Part shown: positions 12,844 to 20,619 of the stretch, in pieces | How positions within the stretch are numbered: the first letter of the stretch is position 1 | Layout: the number at the start of each line of letters is the position of its first letter | Source: Acetobacter vaccinii | Lineage (GTDB): Bacteria > Pseudomonadota > Alphaproteobacteria > Acetobacterales > Acetobacteraceae | DNA: 64,000 nt | Assembly (NCBI RefSeq): GCF_008365315.1 | Contig: NZ_CP043506.1 | Span: 2,090,001 to 2,154,000 of the forward strand | Direction: 5' to 3' | The notes under the pieces: model-generated | Told to the model about the DNA's origin: nothing | Seen by the model: only the letters and a program-made list of their open reading frames with translations | Database searches by the model: none | Made by a program: the position numbers and the translations under genes

Positions 12844-12870
12844 TTAGCACTCCCACCCCGGGAGTGCCAG
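12844..12870 (-). promoter_or_regulatory. CIRCE operator (HrcA-binding inverted repeat)
   Basis: TTAGCACTC (12844-12852), a 9-nt spacer and GAGTGCCAG (12862-12870) match the CIRCE consensus TTAGCACTC-N9-GAGTGCTAA, with two mismatches in the right arm. It lies between the groES promoter and the groES start, the classic position for HrcA repression of groESL. Confidence 0.93.
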
Positions 12871-12875
12871 CAATG

Positions 12876-12904
12876 GAGATAGGTCTGCCCCCCAGCAGTG
12901 TCAA
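12876..12904 (-). promoter_or_regulatory. groESL promoter (-35/-10)
   Basis: On the minus strand, TTGACA (12899-12904) is followed by exactly 17 bases and TATCTC (12876-12881). The -35 is a perfect consensus and the -10 matches 4 of 6. Transcription would begin at or just before the CIRCE element, so operator occupancy would block it. Confidence 0.75.
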
Positions 12905-13091
12905 GGAAGCCCCCTGTCTTTCTTTCCAATTTAACACACTCGGGTGTTCATCCCCCTTTAAGAAGGGTCAGAATGGATATTCTGATTGACAATCGGCCAC
13001 GTACATGGCCGGAATAGCCCCAGACCTGTGTGGCACATGTTCGTGCGGCAGGCGCTTCCCGTAAGTGAAAAGACAAGGATTATCGCGGCCC

Positions 13092-13295
13092 ATGGCTACA
13101 GGGACAGTCAAGTGGTTCAATACCACCAAAGGTTTTGGTTTTATTGCGCCAGATGAAGGTGGGAAAGATGTGTTCGTGCACATCACCGCCGTGCAGGCGG
13201 CCGGGTTGCGCGGCCTGAATGACGGACAGAAAGTGTCTTACGAACTGACAGAGGAACGTGGCAAGCAGGCTGCTACGGAACTCAAGCCGCTCTAA
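13092..13295 (+). CDS. cspA: Cold-shock protein (CspA family)
   Basis: This 67-aa single-stranded nucleic-acid-binding protein forms an OB-fold. RNP1 appears as KGFGFI and RNP2 as DVFVHITAV. It starts [10 protein letters not shown] from the ATG at 13092; an in-frame extension to 13065 would add nine residues not found in the family. AAGGA sits about 12 bases upstream. It stands alone between the groESL promoter region and the convergent helicase gene. The 5' leader of about 180 bases could carry a cold-shock thermosensor, though no clear structure is evident by eye. Confidence 0.93.
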   Translation: MATGTVKWFNTTKGFGFIAPDEGGKDVFVHITAVQAAGLRGLNDGQKVSYELTEERGKQAATELKPL

Positions 13296-13304
13296 CGGCA
13301 TAGT

Positions 13305-13350
13305 CTCCTGCCTGTTCAGCCTGCTTTCGGGCCGCCTGTTCAGGCAGGAG
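13305..13350 (+). terminator. Possible bidirectional hairpin between cspA and helicase gene
   Basis: CTCCTGCCTG (13305-13314) pairs with CAGGCAGGAG (13341-13350) across a 26-nt loop. There is no strong T-tract, and the right arm overlaps the last codons of the helicase gene. It may slow transcription from cspA. Confidence 0.35.
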
Positions 13351-16309
13351 TGTTATTGCCTGCCAGGAAGGCTGTAATTTCCCTGGCGGCTTCGGCCAGC
13401 CCCGCCCGTTGGATATCGCATCCATCAGGAAAAGCGTGGAGCAGGCGTGAGGGTGTGCGGCGGTCCAGCAGCACAAATACCCCTTTGTCAGTCTGGCGGC
13501 GGATTAACCGCCCAAATGCTTGGCGCAGTCGCAGTCGGGCTATGCTGTCATCAAATTCCCTCGGATTCCCGCCAGAGGCATGGATGCGTCGCTCCCGGTG
13601 CAGAATGTCGGGTCGGGGCCATGGTACGCGTTCAAACGCGACCAGCCGCAGGGCGTTGCCCGGAACATCCACTCCATCGCGCATGGCATCGGTGCCCAGC
13701 AGGCAGGCGTGTTCCTCCGTGCGGAAAATATCGACCAGAGTATTGTTGTCCATGGCGTCAACATGCTGGGCGTAAAGCGGCAGGCCTTCGGCTTCCAGCG
13801 TGGGGGCAATGCGGTCGTACACGCCCCTCAGGCGTGAAATGGCGGTAAACAGGCCAAGCCCACCCCCGCCGGATGCCTGAAAAAGTGTGCGGAAGGCGGC
13901 AGACAGGTCCACGATGCTGCTGTTGTCCACATCCGTGATGATAAAGGTGCGTGTCTGCTGCCCGTAATTGAAAGGGCTGGCCAGGCTTGCGCGGATGGCG
14001 GGGGATGGAAAGTGGTTGGCCCCTGTACGGGCTTCCGCCGCCTGCCATGCGTCTTCCGCAGACTCGTCGTCAGGGTCGGTGGCCCCTTGCTGGTCGCGTA
14101 GGGTGGCGGATGTAATCAGCATGCCCTGTGCAGGCACAGCCATGATGGCAGCAAAGGGAATGGTCGGGTCCAGCCAGTGTCGGTGCAGGCCTGCGTCGAT
14201 TTCCCCCATGCGTTGGCGTTCGCGCCGTTCCAGCCGAATAAAATGGACATGGGTCGGGGCGGTTTCCTCAGGGGGCTGCTCCAGAGCCGAGAGCATGCTG
14301 ATCCATGCTTCTAGGCGCGAGACCGCGCGGCGGCGCAGGCTGCGGGTCATGGCCTCGATCCGGCCGCGGGTGTTGCTGTCCAGACTGTCCGCCTCAGCAT
14401 GCAGGCGGTCCTGTAGCCGCTGGACCAGCGTACGCAGGGGGGTGGCCAGACGTTCCAGCGCGCGCGCCAGACTCTGGCCTGCCTCAAGCAGATCCGGGGT
14501 GAGCGGGTGGAGGTCACATTCCAGCGTGGCGTGGGCTGCCACCTTGCCGCTGTCCTGCGCGCGAGCCAGCGCTTGCTGCCTGAGCAGACGCAGGAAGGTT
14601 TCTGTCGGGTTATCCAAAACAGGCTGCACAGGTTCAGCGACTGCGGGGAACAGTTCAGACAGTGCTTCGTCAGGTGTTGGGCCATTGTCCAGCGGGGCTG
14701 TGTGCCCGTGCTCCTCATCCGTTCCCAGACGGCCAGACCAGCCTGGGGCAGGCAGGGCATGTGCGGCTACAAGGGCGGCACCCAATGGGGTTTCAAGCTT
14801 GGGGTGGCCGACAATCAGGTCGTCCAGCCTGCGTTTGAGGCCCCGAGCCCGCGACCGTCTGCCTTCGGCCCCGAGTAGCCAGCGCCGGAGTTCTGCGGTC
14901 TCAAGGCCAGAGAGCTCCGCGCAGAAGGCCCCATCTGCCGCATCCGCCAGGTGGTGGCCTTCGTCAAACACGTAGCGGGATGGTGCGGCGCCGGGCTGTT
15001 CCTGCGTGACATCATCGCTCATTCCCGCCTGCTCGTAAGCGGCCTGTGCCATGACAAGCGCATGGTTGGCGATCACGAGGTCTGCATCCTTTGCACGGCG
15101 GATACCGTGTTCCACAAAGCACTTCTGGTAATGAGGGCAGGCGCCGTGAATACATTCGCCCCGCCTGTCAGCAACGCCGCTCAGGTTTCCATGGCCGAAC
15201 AGGTCTCCAAACCAGCCGGGAAGGTCACCGCCCATCAGGTCGCCATCGGCGGTGGCCAGTGCCCAGCGGGCCAGCATGACCAGCGCAATGGTAATGCCCG
15301 CAGGGCGGGAGGCCGAACTGTTGACGGCGTCTTCCATGTTCAGCAGGCACAGGTAGTTCTCCCGCCCTTTGCGCAGCACCACCTTCTGCCGGTGTATCGT
15401 AGCATCGGGGTAAAGGCGGCGGGTTTCCTGCTCGATCTGGCGCTGGAGGTGGCGTGTATAGGTACTAATCCAGACAGCCCCGCCGTTACGTTCGGCCCAG
15501 AGGCTGGCCGGGGCGACGTAGCCCAAGGTTTTGCCCGTGCCTGTGCCAGCTTCGGCCAGCACTACGGCAGGGTCACCCCGGACAGAGCGCGGGATAAAGG
15601 CTGCGGTGGCAACGCTGGCAAAATCGGCCTGACCTGCCCGGCTTTCTGCTCCCGGACCAAGCAGCTCCGCCAGCCGGGTGCGGACTTCCGTAGGCGATAT
15701 GTCGTAGGAGGAGGGCGGGGGCAGGGGGGCGGTTTCTTCCCATTTTGGTAAGGTGCGCCAGACCCGCAGGGCATCGCCGGGTTGCAGCATGCTGTCGGGC
15801 AGAGTGCCGCGCTCGTTCAGCCTGTCATGCAGGCCAAGGGTTTCCGCCACGGTGCCTGACCAAGCCCAGCCAGCCTGGCCCAGACGCAGGCAAAAAGCAG
15901 CCAGATGTTCCGCCATGGGGCCACGCCCCTGCTGTTGCAGGGCTTCGAGCAGGGTTGTCATCAGTTGTGGCAAAAGGTCAGCCTCGGCCTGCCCTATGCG
16001 TTCGGCCTCAAAGCCAAGGGCCAGCGCAAGGCCGCGTGGTGTTGGGGCGGCTGTGCGGGCGGGATAGACAAAGGCGAACAGTTCCAGCAGGTCCAGCCAG
16101 GGGCTGGGCTGGCCTGTGGGGGGGAGGCCGAGCTTGCGGGCCAGTGATGGTCCATGCACGACAAGGCATGCCGGTGTGTTGTGCAGGCGCTCCAGCACGT
16201 GCTGCGTGGCAAGGGACAGGAGTTCCCCATCCTCTGTCAGCAGGGAGAAGCGGCCCTGATGAGGAATAAGAGCCGGAGCATCGTGCGCGGAGGGGAACGT
16301 GGGCTGCAT
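13340..16309 (-). CDS. DinG/XPD-type ATP-dependent DNA helicase
   Basis: The product is 989 aa. A long N-terminal part (residues 1-225) of unassigned fold precedes the superfamily 2 helicase core. Walker A is AEAGTGTGKTLGY (about residue 260). A cysteine set between (ENYLCLLNMED, then ECIHGACPHYQKCF) matches the iron-sulfur domain of DinG and XPD. The DEGH box (YVFDEGHHLAD) is near residue 445, and the late motif RLRLRQAFGRLIRR is present near the end. DinG-type enzymes unwind 5'-3' and resolve D- and R-loops. The extra N-terminal region makes it longer than E. coli DinG (about 716 aa), as in other alphaproteobacteria. It appears to be a stand-alone gene. Confidence 0.88.
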   Translation of the reverse strand: MQPTFPSAHDAPALIPHQGRFSLLTEDGELLSLATQHVLERLHNTPACLVVHGPSLARKLGLPPTGQPSPWLDLLELFAFVYPARTAAPTPRGLALALGFEAERIGQAEADLLPQLMTTLLEALQQQGRGPMAEHLAAFCLRLGQAGWAWSGTVAETLGLHDRLNERGTLPDSMLQPGDALRVWRTLPKWEETAPLPPPSSYDISPTEVRTRLAELLGPGAESRAGQADFASVATAAFIPRSVRGDPAVVLAEAGTGTGKTLGYVAPASLWAERNGGAVWISTYTRHLQRQIEQETRRLYPDATIHRQKVVLRKGRENYLCLLNMEDAVNSSASRPAGITIALVMLARWALATADGDLMGGDLPGWFGDLFGHGNLSGVADRRGECIHGACPHYQKCFVEHGIRRAKDADLVIANHALVMAQAAYEQAGMSDDVTQEQPGAAPSRYVFDEGHHLADAADGAFCAELSGLETAELRRWLLGAEGRRSRARGLKRRLDDLIVGHPKLETPLGAALVAAHALPAPGWSGRLGTDEEHGHTAPLDNGPTPDEALSELFPAVAEPVQPVLDNPTETFLRLLRQQALARAQDSGKVAAHATLECDLHPLTPDLLEAGQSLARALERLATPLRTLVQRLQDRLHAEADSLDSNTRGRIEAMTRSLRRRAVSRLEAWISMLSALEQPPEETAPTHVHFIRLERRERQRMGEIDAGLHRHWLDPTIPFAAIMAVPAQGMLITSATLRDQQGATDPDDESAEDAWQAAEARTGANHFPSPAIRASLASPFNYGQQTRTFIITDVDNSSIVDLSAAFRTLFQASGGGGLGLFTAISRLRGVYDRIAPTLEAEGLPLYAQHVDAMDNNTLVDIFRTEEHACLLGTDAMRDGVDVPGNALRLVAFERVPWPRPDILHRERRIHASGGNPREFDDSIARLRLRQAFGRLIRRQTDKGVFVLLDRRTPSRLLHAFPDGCDIQRAGLAEAAREITAFLAGNNTPA

Positions 16310-16359
16310 GACTATTTCAGATGAGCCATCCGCGCCCGGAATGCCAGAGGGTAAAAAGC

Positions 16360-16397
16360 AGAAAAGCCTGCCACCGGGGCGGGTGGCAGGCTTTTGA
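16360..16397 (-). terminator. Intrinsic terminator after suhB
   Basis: AAAAGCCTGCCACC (16362-16375) and GGTGGCAGGCTTTT (16382-16395) form a perfect 14-bp stem with a 6-nt loop. On the minus strand the stem ends in TTTT and lies 25 bases past the suhB stop. Confidence 0.88.
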
Positions 16398-16420
16398 AGG
16401 CTCTGAAGGGGGTGCCCTTC

Positions 16421-17251
16421 TTACTCTTTCAGGCTGTCTGCAACGGTTTCGCGCAGCTTGCTGTAGAGGTTGCCATTGCCTGCAACAATCATCACATCGT
16501 CAGGCAGATCGTCCAGGTCTGCGCCGTCAGGGTCTGTTACCTGGCCACCGGCTTCGCGCACAAGTAGGATACCTGCTGCGCAGTCCCATGGCTTGATGCC
16601 GAATTCCCAATAGCCTTCGTAACGGCCTGCTGCGACCCAGGCCAGGTCTAGCGCGGCAGCGCCAAAGCGGCGGATACCGGCAACACGCGGCATCAGGTTG
16701 CCCATGACACGTGCAAACGGCAGGCGCAGGCGGGCCGGAACCTTGGCGAAGGGAATACCCGTGGCAAACACGGCTTCCTGTATGTCCCGCCGGGCGGACA
16801 CACGCAGGCGACGCTCGTTCAGATAGGCACCAACCCCTTTTTCGGCCCAGAACATTTCGCCCGCAGCGGGGTTATAGACCAGAGCTGCCGCCAGTTCGAT
16901 CTTACCATCGGGCAGCTTGCGCTGCAGGCCGATGGAAATGGCCCAGTGCGGGATACCGTGCAGGAAGTTGGTGGTACCATCCAGCGGGTCCACCACCCAG
17001 CGCCATGTCCAGTTGTCGCCACCGGATGCACCGGATTCTTCCATCAGGAACGCATAACCGGGGCGTGCGCGCTCCAGCTCTTCACGCAAGGTCTGTTCCG
17101 CACGCAGGTCGGCCTGGGAAACAAAGTCTCCCGGCCCCTTGATGCTGACCTGAAGCTGTTCGACTTCATTGAAATCGCGCAGCAGACGCTTGGCCGCTTT
17201 TTGGGCGGCGGTTTGCATCACCATCATGACGGGGGAGAGACGCATGGCCAC
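16421..17251 (-). CDS. suhB: Inositol-1-monophosphatase family protein (SuhB-like)
   Basis: This 276-aa Mg-dependent phosphatase has all the family metal motifs: MEESG (Glu, about 70), VVDPLDGTTNFLHG (about 87) and GIKPWDCAAGILL (about 220). SuhB-type proteins dephosphorylate inositol phosphate and also act in rRNA transcription antitermination. The start may be GTG 17251 (AGGA 10 bases upstream) or ATG 17245. It follows efp by 39 bp on the same strand, so efp-suhB is a likely operon, closed by the strong hairpin at 16362-16395. Other small-phosphate substrates such as histidinol phosphate cannot be excluded. Confidence 0.88.
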   Translation of the reverse strand: MAMRLSPVMMVMQTAAQKAAKRLLRDFNEVEQLQVSIKGPGDFVSQADLRAEQTLREELERARPGYAFLMEESGASGGDNWTWRWVVDPLDGTTNFLHGIPHWAISIGLQRKLPDGKIELAAALVYNPAAGEMFWAEKGVGAYLNERRLRVSARRDIQEAVFATGIPFAKVPARLRLPFARVMGNLMPRVAGIRRFGAAALDLAWVAAGRYEGYWEFGIKPWDCAAGILLVREAGGQVTDPDGADLDDLPDDVMIVAGNGNLYSKLRETVADSLKE

Positions 17252-17290
17252 GGTATTTTTGTCCTGACTCTGAAAAAGGAAACGGAAAAA

Positions 17291-17857
17291 TCAGTTCTTG
17301 GCGCGTTCCACGTAGGAACCGTCTTCCGTGCGGACCACAATGCGTTCGCCAGCTTCGATAAAGGGCGGCACCATCGTTTTGACCCCGTTGGAAAGCTTGG
17401 CAGGCTTGTAGGAGGAGCTTGCCGTCTGCCCTTTGACAACCGGATCAGCCTCAACCACTTCCAGCGTAACCTGCGGCGGCAGGTCAATACCGACGGGGTC
17501 GCCTTCAACCAGGTGCAGGTTGAGTGTCATGTTGTCCTGGATAAACGGAGCCTGGTCGCCCATCAGGTCCACGGGCACGCTCAGCTGCTCAAAGTTTTCC
17601 GGGTCCATCAGGATCAGCAGGTCGCCATCGGTGTAGGAATACAGATATTCCCGGTCTTCCGTCATCAGGCGTTCGACGGTGTCAGCGGTGCGCCAGCGTT
17701 CGTTGGTTTTGTTGCCCGTTTTGAGGTCGCGCATTTCCACCTGAATGAACGCGCCACCCTTGCCCGGGGTGATGATCTGCTGCTTGAGAACCGTCCAGCG
17801 ACGCCCGTCGTGTTCAATGACCTGACCGGCACGGATCAGGTTTGCCTGCTGTTTCAT
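17291..17857 (-). CDS. efp: Translation elongation factor P
   Basis: The 188-aa factor rescues ribosomes stalled at polyproline stretches. The loop that enters the peptidyl-transferase centre reads TPGKGGAFIQVEMRD, with Lys at the tip, so lysine-type modification is possible. The C-terminal signature (AGERIVVRTEDGSYVERAKN) is intact. It starts MKQQANLIRAGQV at the ATG 17857, with AGGA 7 bases upstream; the longer open frame to 18082 is unsupported. It is probably cotranscribed with suhB. Confidence 0.97.
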   Translation of the reverse strand: MKQQANLIRAGQVIEHDGRRWTVLKQQIITPGKGGAFIQVEMRDLKTGNKTNERWRTADTVERLMTEDREYLYSYTDGDLLILMDPENFEQLSVPVDLMGDQAPFIQDNMTLNLHLVEGDPVGIDLPPQVTLEVVEADPVVKGQTASSSYKPAKLSNGVKTMVPPFIEAGERIVVRTEDGSYVERAKN

Positions 17858-18106
17858 ACTTCGTTCCTGAGAGGAATGGCTGTTTAGGAAGGGGCTTGTA
17901 CAGTCCCGACGCGGGAAGGGCAAGCATGCAGGGGCATAACGCACCGCTTTGTGGGTGAGGCAATGCCGGGCTTGAGGCATGGGGTCGTTTGTCAGCGGCA
18001 AGCGGGCCTTCATGCTGTTTCTGTGTACCAAGATGCAGGAAACGCTGCGCGGGATATTGTCAGGCGCGTGTTTATGCCGCATAAGCCTGTGAACAATCCT
18101 GCCACG
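17858..18106. other. Spacer between efp and tRNA-Ser
   Basis: About 250 bases hold the promoters of efp (leftward) and tRNA-Ser (rightward). No gene is seen. Confidence 0.4.
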
Positions 18107-18196
18107 GGAAGGGTGTCCGAGTGGTTTAAGGAACCGGTCTTGAAAACCGGCGTGCGGGGAACCGTACCGTGGGTTCGAATCCCACCCCTTCCGCCA
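18107..18196 (+). tRNA. tRNA-Ser (anticodon UGA)
   Basis: The 90-nt cloverleaf has acceptor stem GGAAGGG/CCCTTCC, discriminator G and an encoded CCA (18194-18196). The anticodon stem-loop CCGGTCTTGAAAACCGG shows TGA. The long variable arm (CGTGCGGGGAACCGTACCGT) is typical of class II tRNAs, and the T-loop is GGGTTCGAATCCC. A tyrosine-integrase remnant lies 71 bases downstream, so the 3' end of this tRNA is a plausible attachment site. Confidence 0.97.
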
Positions 18197-18229
18197 AGGT
18201 GTTATTTTTCATAATAAAACCAATCACTT

Positions 18230-18260
18230 AAACCAAATGTGTGCCACATTTGGTTTTGTG
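18230..18260 (+). terminator. Hairpin terminator after tRNA-Ser
   Basis: AAACCAAATGTG (18230-18241) pairs perfectly with CACATTTGGTTT (18245-18256) around TGC and is followed by TT. It lies 33 bases past the tRNA and ends just before the integrase remnant. Confidence 0.75.
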
Positions 18261-18267
18261 TGTGCCA

Positions 18268-18384
18268 TTACGAAATCTTGGTCATTGCTTCCAGTGCGAG
18301 GCGTTTCTGCTCTACCGCACGCGTGTAGCGCTCGACCTCTGCAAGCGTTTTATGGCCGGTGATTGCTGCTTCCTGGACCTGATG
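18268..18384 (-). pseudogene. Tyrosine integrase C-terminal remnant
   Basis: The last 34 residues of an open frame (AAITGHKTLAEVERYTRA ... LALEAMTKIS) match the C-terminal block of phage/island tyrosine integrases. They include the GHKTLAEVERYT segment, with the catalytic Tyr. The rest of the integrase is absent, replaced upstream in the same frame by an IS5-type transposase end. The stop points at the tRNA-Ser 3' end, the usual arrangement for a tRNA-targeted island. It is not expected to be active. Confidence 0.72.
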
Positions 18385-18423
18385 TTTACTCTGAATTTTG
18401 AGCAGAGGTGGCGGTGTTAATCC

Positions 18424-18651
18424 GCTCCAGGAGGAAAAGCGGCAAATATTATAGACGATATTGGCCAGCCTGGTCCTCATGGTGGTTCGAACGATGCCTA
18501 CGGTTTGGACGAACAGCCCTATCTGCGATTTCTGATCAGCAAAGACATGCTCGACGCGCGACCGGATAACGGACTTTCCGGCGTTGGATTTCTGGATATG
18601 TCGTGGCATAGACTTGAGATGCGGATTTATTCCTGAGGACCTTCGAAGCAA
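18424..18651 (-). pseudogene. IS5-family transposase C-terminal remnant
   Basis: About 75 residues (MPRHIQKSNAGKSVIRSR, then VEHVFADQKSQIGLFVQT, then RLANIVYNICR) match the C-terminal DDE region of IS5-type transposases, including the conserved Glu of RVEHVFA. The N-terminal two thirds are missing; only about 130 bases separate it from the tandem repeats upstream. Its frame runs on into the integrase remnant, giving a chimeric 127-codon open frame from a TTG. No intact terminal inverted repeats were found. Confidence 0.72.
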
Positions 18652-18824
18652 AGCTCTTCTTGTCCATTTCGTATCGCTATTTCTCCAATCAGAACCGGAA
18701 AAGTGGAAGCAGAGTCAAGGCCACGACACCAAAAGGTTTTTAGAAGCCTCCATCTAAATGAGGTCTGCTCTGTTAGACCCGCCGAGCGTTATGTTGTCGG
18801 CGGGATCGCCCGACACAAAGATCG

Positions 18825-19277
18825 TCACCTGTGATGATGCTGTTGCGGTTGCGGTTGCGGTTGCGGTTGGCACGATGGGAGGTAGACACCGGCCGTATCT
18901 TCAAAACGCTCCGGATGCGCCGTGAGAGGCATGGTCACGACATCGTCGCTCCGATGGTCGGCATAGACGAACGTCAAATAGTAAGACTGATCGTCGGTCG
19001 AAGGATCGCCATTAAACATTTTGTTCCATTCCAGCAGGTCGCGCCGCAGCGGCGATCCGACATCGCCACTGCGGGTCCAGACCGCCGATACACAGGCCGA
19101 AACACGCTCGACGCGCACGATCAACCGGCCATTGAGAAACGCCTTTCCATCAAGCTCGTCATTGAACCTCGTATTGAGATTGTAGGTCAGTTCCTCCAAA
19201 GATTCCGGCTTGGCATCCGCATGTGTGATGCCGCCGATGCAGATGGCGCAAATCAGGCTCAGGAGAGCGCGGAGCAT
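18825..19277 (-). CDS. Hypothetical secreted protein (duplicate A)
   Basis: The 150-aa product has a signal peptide (LLSLICAICIGGITHADA), a conserved body (DELDGKAFLNGRLIVRVE, then TRSGDVGSPLRRDLLEW) and two well-spaced Cys. I do not recognise the family. The C-terminus is a Gln-Pro run (QPQPQPQPQQHHHR) encoded by a TTGCGG-type hexanucleotide repeat that the duplicate lacks. The ATG overlaps the stop of a truncated upstream frame (TGATG), which suggests an original two-gene operon. Its neighbours are mobile-element remnants. Confidence 0.6.
   Translation of the reverse strand: MLRALLSLICAICIGGITHADAKPESLEELTYNLNTRFNDELDGKAFLNGRLIVRVERVSACVSAVWTRSGDVGSPLRRDLLEWNKMFNGDPSTDDQSYYLTFVYADHRSDDVVTMPLTAHPERFEDTAGVYLPSCQPQPQPQPQQHHHR
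18843..18869 (-). repeat. Hexanucleotide microsatellite (TTGCGG)4.5
   Basis: Four full TTGCGG units plus TTG run from 18843 to 18869 inside the 3' end of duplicate A. Read on the minus strand they encode alternating Gln and Pro. The paralogous position in copy B has no expansion, so this is recent slippage that lengthens the protein in frame. Confidence 0.85.
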
Positions 19278-19457
19278 CAATATCGTCCTTCCAGCAGAAG
19301 CATGGCCTCGTCATGCCGTCTCTTGACCAAGCCACGCAAGACCTTGCCTTTCGAACGCACCTGCTCCGCAATGATCATGACGGCCTTGCGTTTGTTGTCG
19401 CTGTTGATGGCGGCACGGACGTCCGGCCAACCTTCTTCCCGGATTATAGACGAACGA
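19277..19457 (-). pseudogene. 3' tail of an upstream gene, duplicate A
   Basis: An open frame of about 55 codons ends at the TGA that overlaps the secreted-protein start. It reads EEGWPDVRAAINSDNKRK, then AVMIIAEQVRSKGKVLRG, then LVKRRHDEAMLLLEGRY. An in-frame stop lies just beyond the repeat boundary and no start codon is available, so it is a truncated gene. The family is not recognised. Confidence 0.55.
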
Positions 19458-19665
19458 TCCCCTCATGGTTCGAGAGATTGACCTGTAAGAAAGCGATTCT
19501 GCTGATTGTCCGCCAGAGTGAGGAGATTTTGACTATCCTGACCGCCAGATGGGGGGATTTTTATGACTCGTAATCTCTCATCGATCTCTGTCCGGGAGCA
19601 GGCTCACATGTCATAATCAGGTTTGAGCGTTATGTTTCCGGCAGGACTGTCTGGCACAAAGATCG

Positions 19666-20100
19666 TCACCCGTGATGATGTCGTTTCGGTTGGCACGACA
19701 GGAGGCTGACACCGGCCGTATCTTCAAAATGGTCTGGATGCGCTGTGAGAGGCATGGACACGACATCGTCGCTCCGATGGTCAGCATAGACGAACGTTAA
19801 ATAGTAAGACCGGTCGTCGCTCGAAGGATCGCTATCGAACATTTTGTCCCATTCCAGCAGGTCGCGCCGCAGTGGTGATCCGACGTCGCCGCTGCGGGTC
19901 CAGACTGCCGACACACAGGGCGAAACGCGCTCGACGCGCACGATCAACCGCCTGTTGAGAAACGCCTTTCCATCGAGCTCCTCGTTGAACATCGTATTGC
20001 CGTTGTAAGACAGCTCCTCCAAGGACTGCGGCCTGGCGCCCGCGAGGGCAGTTCCGCCGATACAAACGACGCAAATCAGGCTCAGGATAACGCGGAGCAT
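19666..20100 (-). CDS. Hypothetical secreted protein (duplicate B)
   Basis: The 144-aa paralogue of the protein at 18825-19277 begins with a signal peptide (ILSLICVVCIGGTALAGA). Most of the body is the same (LIVRVERVSPCVSAVWTR, then YYLTFVYADHRSDDVVSM), but it ends in KRHHHG in place of the Gln-Pro run. Both copies keep open frames and a signal peptide, which suggests both may still be selected. The ATG at 20100 again overlaps the stop of a truncated frame. Function is unknown. Confidence 0.6.
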   Translation of the reverse strand: MLRVILSLICVVCIGGTALAGARPQSLEELSYNGNTMFNEELDGKAFLNRRLIVRVERVSPCVSAVWTRSGDVGSPLRRDLLEWDKMFDSDPSSDDRSYYLTFVYADHRSDDVVSMPLTAHPDHFEDTAGVSLLSCQPKRHHHG

Positions 20101-20280
20101 CAATATCGTCCTTCCAGCAGAAGCATGGCCTCGTCGTGCCGTCTTTTGACGAGGCCACGCAAGACCTTGCCTTTCGAACGCACCTGCTCCGCAATGATCA
20201 TGACGGCCTTGCGTTTGTCGTCGCTGTTGATAGCAGCACGGACCTCCGGCCAACCTTCTTCCCGAATTATAGACGAACGA
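20100..20280 (-). pseudogene. 3' tail of an upstream gene, duplicate B
   Basis: This frame is the counterpart of the one at 19277-19457, with a few substitutions (EVRAAINSDDKRK). It is closed by a TGA a few codons beyond the repeat boundary. No start codon or recognisable domain is present. Confidence 0.5.
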
Positions 20281-20619
20281 GACAGGGGCGTCGAACTCGT
20301 TTTGTGTCAGGTAGGCAGAGGCGCTCCGGCAAACGATTGCCTCAGAACTCGGGAGATGGGTCTGTGGAATAGGGCTCTGCAGATCGCCTGTCAGACTGAA
20401 GAGATTTTTATTTTATCTCTTCGTAGCGTGTGATGAAGCTGCGCTCATTGTCGAACGGGCAATAGAACCTGAGCGGGTTTCCCCTTTATCTTTGGCTTGG
20501 CGATCCAGACGCACCAGAACGAGGGGAGAATGATATTGCGCAAAGCCTTTCTTTAGTATTGCGATTAATTCTTAACTACAGTATCGAGGTCCGGGTGTTT
20601 CCTTAACTGACGTGATCTC
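20281..20619. other. Spacer between mobile debris and the FecI-type operon
   Basis: About 340 bases contain no supported gene. The right end should hold the promoter of the sigma-factor gene. No clear Fur box was identified by eye. Confidence 0.35.

Larger units (their letters stand above)
18785..19457. repeat. Tandem duplication, copy A
   Basis: This 673-bp unit and copy B (19625-20280) run in the same direction and are highly similar throughout, from GAGCGTTATGTT to GATTATAGACGAACGA. Each contains a complete small secreted-protein gene and the 3' tail of an upstream gene. Both copies end on the same base, so the boundary marks the duplication endpoint. They are separated by 167 bases. Confidence 0.85.
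19625..20280. repeat. Tandem duplication, copy B
   Basis: This is the second copy (656 bp) of the unit at 18785-19457. It differs by scattered substitutions and by lacking the hexanucleotide expansion. The divergence shows the duplication is not brand new. Confidence 0.85.

Noticed and set aside
18652..18784. N-terminal part of the IS5 transposase
   Set aside because: The frame stays open for some codons upstream of 18651, but the translation shows no transposase motif and the duplicated unit starts at 18785. I could not support more of the gene.
18785..20280. CRISPR-like array
   Set aside because: The two long repeats are gene-bearing duplications of about 660 bp, not short direct repeats with unique spacers. 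No CRISPR array was seen anywhere in the window.
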